A stretch of 8,488 bases of DNA from Acidobacteriota bacterium. GTDB taxonomy: Bacteria; Acidobacteriota; Vicinamibacteria; Vicinamibacterales; CAVVIG01. Location: assembly GCA_016195295.1 (NCBI GenBank), contig JACPZV010000192.1:1-8488 (forward strand). Reading direction: 5' to 3'. A program made the translations under genes and the position numbers. How positions within the stretch are numbered: position 1 is the stretch's first letter; every line of letters begins with the position of its first letter. Below, in pieces: positions 1 to 5,023 of the stretch. The notes beneath the pieces are model-generated. The model was not told where the DNA came from, made no database searches, and worked only from the letters and a program-made list of their open reading frames with translations.

Positions 1-7
1 CAGTTAC

Positions 8-2239
8 TTATGGCTCGACAGGCAAACGCTTCAGCCGCGCTTCGGCCTGCTCGCGTCGTGTACGCATCTCCTCCTCGAGACTGCCCAGCGCCGCCGCCAC
101 GACGTCGCGATGGTGAACGTCAGGGCCGACGATCTTCACGGCCTCTCCCCACAGCTGGTGAATGCGCTCGATGTCCTCGAGCGTCAGCGCCGGCGCGTGC
201 GCCCCGAGCGCGAACCGCTGCACGTGGCCGTCCGCATAGTGAATGACGAAGTGCGTGGCGAGCCCGCGGTCGCGCGGCGTGCGCTCCCACGCGGCGCCCA
301 TCCGGTGGGCCTGCTCGACGGCGGAGATCTTCGCCGACTCGCCGACAACGATTTCGCTCGCCTGCAGGCGCACGGCGGTCTGCGCGACCGCGTCGAAGAT
401 GTTGGTCGCGGGCAAGACGAGGAGCTTCACGCCCCGGCCGTGGCGCTCGGCGATCGCGACGACGCGCGTGAACAGCGTCTGCTCGTAGTCGGTGAACAGC
501 TCGTCGGCGCCCAGCTCATGGCCGCTGCCGTCCGGGCCGCGCAGCAGACGCACGGTCAGCACGACGACATCGCGCTCGGGCGGCGTCCGCCCGACCGCCC
601 AGTCGAGCTGCGCCAGCGTGTTGTAGTCGCGGACCGGGACCAGCACGCCGCCGGGCCGGCCCTGTAAGGCGTCGACGCCGACTTCGGGTTCGCGGGTCAG
701 CTGGAACTGATCGAGCTTGCTCTGATCGGCTGCGCGCTGGCGCGCCGTGAGCCGCTCGGACACGAGGAACACGGAGAAGAACGCGGCGGTGAACAGCAGG
801 CCGGAGATGGTGGCGGTCTGCTTCGTGAACAGGTTGATCGCGGCGGCCGCAAACAGACAGATCGCGACGATCGCGAGGCCCAGGGGCAGCTCGCGCCCGC
901 CTACGCGGAGGTTGAACGGCACTTTCCATCCGCGCTCGACGTCCGGGCGCTTGTAGCGGAGGACGAGCACCGCTAACGCGTTGAATGCGAAACTCCAGAC
1001 GACGCCGAACGCGTACGCCTCGCCGAGGACGATGACGTCGCCCTGACTGACGAGAATCGTCCCGATCTGCAGCAGGACGATCAGGTTGATGAGTCGGTAC
1101 GTGGTGCCGAAGCGCCGATGCGGCTTGCGAAACCAATCGGTGAGGACGCCGTCCTCGGAGACACGGTTCAGGACGCCGTTCGATCCGACGATGGCGGTGT
1201 TCACGGCGCCGGCCAGCATGAGGAAGCCGACGACGACCACGACGGCTTGAAACACGAGACGGAGCGACACGGGGCCCACGACGTGCATCGCCAGCCCGGA
1301 GATCAGGTTGTTGTAGTACTGGGGCCGCACGGTGTCCGGGATGAGCGCGACGGCGAAAAAGCTGACAAGCGTCGTGAAGGTGAGGCTGTACGCGAAGATC
1401 ACGAAGCCCGCGCGCTGCAGGTTCTTGACCTTCGGGACTTCGATTTCCCGGTAGACCTGCGCGAGCGACTCCCATCCGCTCATGCCGAGAATCGAGTGGC
1501 CGAAGCCGATCAGAATGGCGATCGCGGTGAACGTCGGCCAGACCGTGCCCTTCAGCCACCCGACCGCATCGTCGGAGAAGGTGATGTGCTCCAGCGTCGG
1601 CGCCGGCGCCATCGGCCCGCCGCGCCGCACCAACGTCAGCGCGCACCACGCGATCAGGATGACGACCATCACGGTCGTCACCTGCATGATGTGCAGCGCG
1701 TCGTTGCTGCTCTCGTGGATGCCGCGCGTGTTGCGCCACCAGAAGTACACGGTGATCAGCACGGCGATGAACGCCGCAGTCCCGCCTTCGGGCACCTGGA
1801 CGCCCAGCCCGGCGCGGGCGAGCAGCTCGTTGGCCAGGCCGGCGATGTAGCGGCCGGCCGAGACGCTGCTGATCGGACCGGTCAGGACGTAGTCGAACAG
1901 CAGCGCCGACACCGACAGCTTCGCCAGCGTGCCGCCCATCGCCTCCTTGACGACGCGATACACGCCGCCGCGGACGAACATCGCCGAGCTCTCGATGTAC
2001 AACGCGCGGACGGCGTACGAAAAGATCATCACGCCGAGGATGAACCACGGCGCCGATTTCCCAATCGCCTGCTCGACGATCCCGCCGACGTAGAACGCGG
2101 TCGATCCGAGGTCGGCCAGCACGATGGCGGCCGCTCGCCAAAAGGAGATGAACGTGAGAAGGACGGTGGTGGCGACGACGACGCGGACACGGCCGTCGGC
2201 GGACAACGCGGATTCGGTCACGCTAGATTCCAGGACCAT
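8..2239 (-). CDS. APC-superfamily amino acid/polyamine-type permease with C-terminal Usp-like domain
   Basis: This is a 743-residue inner-membrane transporter. Residues about 20-495 hold roughly twelve hydrophobic segments in the APC (LeuT-fold) pattern. The helix 6-7 region has the family-like stretch GMSGWESLAQVYREIEVPK near 252-270, and FDYVLTGPISSVSAGRY at 115-131 lies in the substrate-path region. After the last helix, residues about 528-670 form an alpha/beta soluble domain resembling universal stress protein (Usp) folds, with repeated hydrophobic strands such as VVVLTV, VKLLVLP and EIVVGES. The usual Usp ATP signature (G-x2-G-x9-G-S/T) is not intact here, so nucleotide binding is doubtful. 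A charged, probably helical tail ends the protein. Plain APC permeases are about 450-500 residues, so this is a fusion. The ATG start is clear, but no strong Shine-Dalgarno precedes it. It lies 74 bp downstream of der on the same strand. The substrate cannot be read from sequence; amino acid or cation/amine uptake are both possible. Confidence 0.88.
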   Translation of the reverse strand: MVLESSVTESALSADGRVRVVVATTVLLTFISFWRAAAIVLADLGSTAFYVGGIVEQAIGKSAPWFILGVMIFSYAVRALYIESSAMFVRGGVYRVVKEAMGGTLAKLSVSALLFDYVLTGPISSVSAGRYIAGLANELLARAGLGVQVPEGGTAAFIAVLITVYFWWRNTRGIHESSNDALHIMQVTTVMVVILIAWCALTLVRRGGPMAPAPTLEHITFSDDAVGWLKGTVWPTFTAIAILIGFGHSILGMSGWESLAQVYREIEVPKVKNLQRAGFVIFAYSLTFTTLVSFFAVALIPDTVRPQYYNNLISGLAMHVVGPVSLRLVFQAVVVVVGFLMLAGAVNTAIVGSNGVLNRVSEDGVLTDWFRKPHRRFGTTYRLINLIVLLQIGTILVSQGDVIVLGEAYAFGVVWSFAFNALAVLVLRYKRPDVERGWKVPFNLRVGGRELPLGLAIVAICLFAAAAINLFTKQTATISGLLFTAAFFSVFLVSERLTARQRAADQSKLDQFQLTREPEVGVDALQGRPGGVLVPVRDYNTLAQLDWAVGRTPPERDVVVLTVRLLRGPDGSGHELGADELFTDYEQTLFTRVVAIAERHGRGVKLLVLPATNIFDAVAQTAVRLQASEIVVGESAKISAVEQAHRMGAAWERTPRDRGLATHFVIHYADGHVQRFALGAHAPALTLEDIERIHQLWGEAVKIVGPDVHHRDVVAAALGSLEEEMRTRREQAEARLKRLPVEP

Positions 2240-2287
2240 GCGGATACGGCTTCAACGCCGCAAAACGATACTCGATTTCGACATATT

Positions 2288-2317
2288 GTAGGCCGGGTCT
2301 TCTCGCACCCAGCCTAC
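2288..2317. repeat. 30-bp palindrome with GTAGG/CCTAC ends overlapping the der stop codon
   Basis: The 11-base arms are GTAGGCCGGGT (2288-2298) and ACCCAGCCTAC (2307-2317), with one mismatch (a G-U in one RNA strand) and an 8-base loop. On the minus strand the element begins with the last base of the final Lys codon of der and supplies its TAG stop. It then fills part of the 74-bp gap before the permease gene. No U-run follows on either strand, so it is not a classic intrinsic terminator, though it could stabilise a 3' end. On the minus strand its edge forms TACAAT (2285-2290), which resembles a -10 box, but no -35 is recognisable. Its ends match those of the palindrome inside priA. Confidence 0.75.
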
Positions 2318-3681
2318 TTCGAGCGCCGCCGCACCTGCACTCGAATCGGCGACCCGATGAAGCCGAATCGCTGCCGGAGCTGGTTCACGAGAAACCGCTG
2401 GTAGGAAAAATGAAACGTCGTCGCGACGTTGGTGAAGAAAACGAAGGAGGGCGGCGCCACGCCGATTTGCGCGGCGTACAGAATGCGGACGTGCTTGCGC
2501 CCCGGACTCACCGGCGGATTGGCGGCGGTGACCTCGGCGAGGAACTTGTTCAACGCCGGCGTCGGCACGCGCGTGCGGCGCGCGGCCGCGACTTTATCGA
2601 TCGTCTCGAGCACCTTCCCGGCCCGCTCGCCGGTCAGCGCCGAGACGTGGAGAATGGGCGCGTAGTCGAGAAACCGCATCCCATGCCGCAGATTCTCGTC
2701 GAACTTCTCGGCGAACTTCGGATCCTGACTCTTGACGAGATCCCACTTGTTGGCAATGACGACGACGCCGCGTCCCGCGCGGTCGGCTTCCCCGCCAATC
2801 GCCGCGTCCTGATCGGTCGCGCCCTCGTTGGCGTCGATGATCAACGCCACGACGTCGGCGTCCGCGATCGATTCCTTCGCGAGCGCGACGCTGACCATCT
2901 CGACTTTGCCGCCGCGTCCCACGCGTCCCGGCCGCCGCATGCCCGCGGTGTCGATGATCCGAAATCGACGTCGATGCCACATAAGCGGCACGTCGATGGC
3001 GTCTCTCGTCGTCCCCGGCATTTCGCTGACAAGCACGCGCTCCGCGCGCAGCAGCCGATTGACGAGCGAGGATTTGCCGGAATTGGGCCGGCCGACGACG
3101 GCAATGCGCACTTCGCTGTCAGAGGCTGGGGCCTGGGGACTGGGGCCTGGAGATGGCTCTTCCAGCTTCCAGCCTCCAGCCTCCAGCCTCTTCACGATCT
3201 CGTCGAGAAGTTCTGCGACTCCCGTTCCGTGCTCGGCCGAAATCTCGAACACCGGATCGATCCCGAGCTGGAAGAATTCCAACGCCGATTTCTGCGCGCG
3301 TGTGTCGTCGGTCTTGTTGATCGCGAGCAGCAGCGGCCGACCGGTCGAACGCAGCTCACGCGCGATCTGCTCGTCGCCGGGCAGCAGACCTTCGCGGCCA
3401 TCGGCGACCAGTACGATCAGATCGGCGCCGGCAATCGCGCGCTTGCCCTGCTGGACGACAAGTTCGTGCAGCGGATCCTGGCTGGCGCCGAACAACCCGC
3501 CGGTGTCGAAGACTTGAAAGCCAACGCCGCGCCAAACCACTGGCCGCGCGAGGGAGTCTCGGGTGGTTCCCGCGATTGGCGCCACGATGGCGCGCCGACT
3601 TCCGGTCATGCGGTTGAAAAGCGTGGATTTCCCCACGTTGGGGCGGCCGGCGAGTACCACGGAGGGCGATTTCCTGGACAT
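2314..3681 (-). CDS. der: Ribosome biogenesis GTPase Der (EngA), two tandem GTPase domains plus KH-like domain
   Basis: Der is the essential tandem-GTPase factor for maturation of the 50S ribosomal subunit. Counting from the ATG at 3681 (455 residues), GTPase domain 1 has G1 GRPNVGKS at 12-19, G3 DTGG at 59-62 and G4 NKTD at 122-125. GTPase domain 2 has GRPNSGKS at 197-204, DTAG at 244-247 and NKWD at 311-314. A KH-like RNA-binding domain follows at about 370-450, containing FFTNVATTFHFSYQRFLVNQLRQRFGF-type sequence. Length matches the family. An in-frame TTG lies directly before the ATG (3684) and could add one residue; I prefer ATG. No Shine-Dalgarno is visible upstream. Two oddities were seen. 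The acidic linker normally found between the GTPase domains is here a Pro/Ser/Gly-rich stretch (about 165-187) written by an inverted heptamer array. The TAG stop lies inside a 30-bp palindrome. Der is divergent from the HU gene. Confidence 0.97.
   Translation of the reverse strand: MSRKSPSVVLAGRPNVGKSTLFNRMTGSRRAIVAPIAGTTRDSLARPVVWRGVGFQVFDTGGLFGASQDPLHELVVQQGKRAIAGADLIVLVADGREGLLPGDEQIARELRSTGRPLLLAINKTDDTRAQKSALEFFQLGIDPVFEISAEHGTGVAELLDEIVKRLEAGGWKLEEPSPGPSPQAPASDSEVRIAVVGRPNSGKSSLVNRLLRAERVLVSEMPGTTRDAIDVPLMWHRRRFRIIDTAGMRRPGRVGRGGKVEMVSVALAKESIADADVVALIIDANEGATDQDAAIGGEADRAGRGVVVIANKWDLVKSQDPKFAEKFDENLRHGMRFLDYAPILHVSALTGERAGKVLETIDKVAAARRTRVPTPALNKFLAEVTAANPPVSPGRKHVRILYAAQIGVAPPSFVFFTNVATTFHFSYQRFLVNQLRQRFGFIGSPIRVQVRRRSK
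3121..3191. repeat. Inverted heptamer array (4+4 units, AGGCTGG flavour) inside der
   Basis: On the plus strand, four tandem heptamers run from 3123 to 3150: AGGCTGG, GGCCTGG, GGACTGG, GGCCTGG. After an 11-base centre (3151-3161), four inverted units run from 3162 to 3189: CCAGCTT then CCAGCCT three times. The outermost 10 bases pair perfectly (3121-3130 region with its partner ending at 3191, at least AGAGGCTGG). The array writes the Der interdomain linker (about residues 165-187 from the ATG; GGWKLEEPSPGPSPQAPAS). Its heptamers contain no stop codon in any of the six frames, which may be why it is tolerated in a gene. Heptanucleotide tandem repeats called STRRs are known in heterocystous cyanobacteria; any relation is only by resemblance. 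Confidence 0.85.
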
Positions 3682-3686
3682 CAATA

Positions 3687-3713
3687 AGTTTAACTTAGCC
3701 TATGCCTTGACAG
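3687..3713 (-). promoter_or_regulatory. Weak candidate promoter for der, implying a leaderless or near-leaderless mRNA
   Basis: On the minus strand, CTGTCA (3708-3713) and TAAACT (3687-3692) each match four of six bases of the -35 and -10 consensus, but the spacer is only 15 bases. The -10 would lie 5 bases before the ATG, so transcription would begin at or near the start codon. That fits the absence of any Shine-Dalgarno sequence before der. The -35 overlaps the opposing HU promoter's -35, so the two would compete. This is a weak call. Confidence 0.22.
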
Positions 3714-3735
3714 CGTAAGTCTCAGAATCTATAGT
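3707..3735 (+). promoter_or_regulatory. Strong sigma70-type promoter for the HU/protease pair
   Basis: A perfect TTGACA (-35, 3707-3712) is followed by a 17-base spacer and TATAGT (-10, 3730-3735; five of six bases match TATAAT). Transcription would start near 3741-3743, giving a leader of about 20 bases. It sits in the 82-bp region between divergent der and HU genes and is AT-richer than its surroundings. Near-consensus elements fit the high expression expected of an abundant nucleoid protein. Confidence 0.85.
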
Positions 3736-3749
3736 CTTTACCAGCAGTC

Positions 3750-3755
3750 AGGAGA
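3750..3755 (+). promoter_or_regulatory. Shine-Dalgarno site of the HU gene
   Basis: AGGAGA lies 8 bases before the ATG at 3764. It is the strongest ribosome binding site in the window and fixes the start of the HU gene. Confidence 0.8.
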
Positions 3756-3763
3756 CCCTAAGC

Positions 3764-4033
3764 ATGATCAAGGTCAACATCGTCAACGAAGTGTCGAAAA
3801 TCGCGGACATCACCAAGGTCAAAGCCGAAGTGGCCGTCGACGCGGTTTTCGACGCGATGCGGACCTCCATGCAGCGGGGCGAGCGAATCGAACTGCGCGG
3901 ATTCGGCGTCTTCCAAGTAAAACCCCGCAAGCGGGGCATCGGCCGCAACCCTCGGACCGGCAAGGAAGTGCGGATCCCGCCTGGGCGGACGATCCGTTTC
4001 AAGCCGGGTAAAGATCTCCAGAACATAGGTTGA
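3764..4033 (+). CDS. HU/IHF-family nucleoid DNA-binding protein
   Basis: This 89-residue protein is a full-length member of the HU/IHF family, dimeric proteins that bend and compact DNA. The N-terminal helical dimerisation region (about 1-42) is followed by the beta-sheet start ELRGFGVFQV (43-52). The DNA-binding arm (about 53-75) carries the signature GRNPRTGKE, with the conserved DNA-intercalating proline at P63. The C-terminus is IRFKPGKDL. The arm with NPRTGKEV and IPPGRTIRFKPGK is IHF-like as well as HU-like. A homodimeric HU-type role is the safer reading, because only one gene is present here. The start is fixed by AGGAGA 8 bases upstream, with a near-consensus promoter before that. 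The metalloprotease gene follows after 26 bp without a visible terminator, so the two are probably co-transcribed. Confidence 0.95.
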   Translation: MIKVNIVNEVSKIADITKVKAEVAVDAVFDAMRTSMQRGERIELRGFGVFQVKPRKRGIGRNPRTGKEVRIPPGRTIRFKPGKDLQNIG

Positions 4034-4042
4034 CGCTCGCCT

Positions 4043-4048
4043 AAGAGG
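4043..4048 (+). promoter_or_regulatory. Shine-Dalgarno site deciding the TTG start of the protease gene
   Basis: AAGAGG lies 11 bases before TTG at 4060. An in-frame TAA at 4042-4044 rules out any start further upstream, and no ATG or GTG occurs in frame before the first membrane helix. The TTG is therefore the best start. Confidence 0.55.
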
Positions 4049-4059
4049 CTCGTGGCCGT

Positions 4060-5019
4060 TTGGATCCCGCACCCAACGTCGATCTGCTGACGCCGCCCGC
4101 GGTCGCATGGCAGCGGCCGAAAAAATTCCGCGACCGCGTCTGGCTGCACGCGTTGCTTTTCCTGCTGACGGTCGCGTCGACCACGCTCGCCGGCGTCGGA
4201 CACTACCTGGCGTACCAATCGGACTTCTCGCCAACTCGGCTCCCGGGTCTGTCGATGGGCTTGTTCGCGAGCGGGCTGTGGTACAGCGTCACCATCCTCG
4301 TCATCCTCGGCTGCCACGAGCTGGGGCACTACTTTGCGTGCCGCTATTATGACGTCGACGCGTCGCTCCCGTATTTCCTTCCCGTGCCGCCGCCGATGCT
4401 GACCGGTACGCTCGGCGCGTTCATCCGCATTCGGGAACCGATTCCGAGCAAGCGCATGCTCTTCGACATCGGCATCGCCGGCCCAATCGCCGGCTTCCTG
4501 GTCGCGGTGCCGGCGCTGTTCCTCGGGCTCTCGATGTCGCACGTCGTCCGGATTCCTCCGAACTCCACGGACCTGCTGGAGCTCGGTGAACCGCTGCTGT
4601 TCAAGCTCGCCTCGTGGTTGCTGTGGGGCGCGCAACCGGACGGTTATTCCTTGAACATGCATCCGGTGGCGTTTGCCGCGTGGTTCGGCCTGCTGGCGAC
4701 GGCGTTGAATCTGTTCCCCATCGGCCAGCTCGACGGCGGACACATTTCGTACGCCGTGTTCGGTCGCCGGTCCACGTACGTCACGCTCGTGATGATTGTC
4801 GTGGCGATCGTGCTCGCGTATTTTTCGAGCAGCTGGATCGTGTGGACGGTACTGATGGTCTTGATGCTCGTCGCATTCGGACCGCGCCATCCGCGCGTCT
4901 TCGACGAGCACGTGCCTCTCGACCGCGCGCGGCTCATCCTGGCGCTGGTGGCGCTGGCAATGTTCATCCTTTGCTTCACGCCGGCGCCGATACAGCCCAT
5001 GGAGCTAATAGGGCGATGA
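4060..5019 (+). CDS. Site-2 protease family (M50) intramembrane zinc metalloprotease
   Basis: This 319-residue multi-pass membrane protein carries both hallmarks of the M50/S2P family. The zinc-binding HELGH is at 86-90 within a hydrophobic helix. The second metal-ligand motif NLFPIGQLDGGH is at 217-228, with D225 as the expected third ligand. Between them, FDIGIAGPIAGF (135-146) is also typical of the family. About six to seven membrane segments can be drawn (for example 28-47, 69-92, 136-160, 202-222, 239-276 and 289-306). No PDZ domain is visible between the motifs, so this resembles the PDZ-less, plant EGY-like group rather than RseP. Such enzymes cut membrane-embedded substrates, often anti-sigma factors or transcription factors; the substrate here is unknown. 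It starts with TTG, follows the HU gene by 26 bp, and ends 4 bp from the end of converging priA. Confidence 0.92.
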   Translation: MDPAPNVDLLTPPAVAWQRPKKFRDRVWLHALLFLLTVASTTLAGVGHYLAYQSDFSPTRLPGLSMGLFASGLWYSVTILVILGCHELGHYFACRYYDVDASLPYFLPVPPPMLTGTLGAFIRIREPIPSKRMLFDIGIAGPIAGFLVAVPALFLGLSMSHVVRIPPNSTDLLELGEPLLFKLASWLLWGAQPDGYSLNMHPVAFAAWFGLLATALNLFPIGQLDGGHISYAVFGRRSTYVTLVMIVVAIVLAYFSSSWIVWTVLMVLMLVAFGPRHPRVFDEHVPLDRARLILALVALAMFILCFTPAPIQPMELIGR

Positions 5020-5023
5020 GATT

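Noticed and set aside
516..2141. 541-codon minus-strand frame inside the permease gene
   Set aside because: It is an Arg-rich shifted frame on the same strand as the permease, with no domain, start signal or hydrophobic pattern.
2288..2317. Intrinsic terminator after der
   Set aside because: The stem is good but no run of U follows on either strand. It is better described as a palindromic repeat.
1118..2404. Long plus-strand open frame (428 codons) opposite the permease gene
   Set aside because: It is rich in Arg, Asp and His with no recognisable domain, typical of the antisense frame of a GC-rich gene. The permease on the other strand has clear membrane segments and family motifs.
2410..3687. 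Long plus-strand open frame (425 codons) opposite der
   Set aside because: Its composition is that of a shadow frame, and it lies exactly opposite a gene with complete Der GTPase motifs.
3748..4911. 387-codon minus-strand frame opposite the HU and protease genes
   Set aside because: It spans two well-supported genes and their promoter, and shows the low-complexity Arg/Gln/His composition of an antisense frame.
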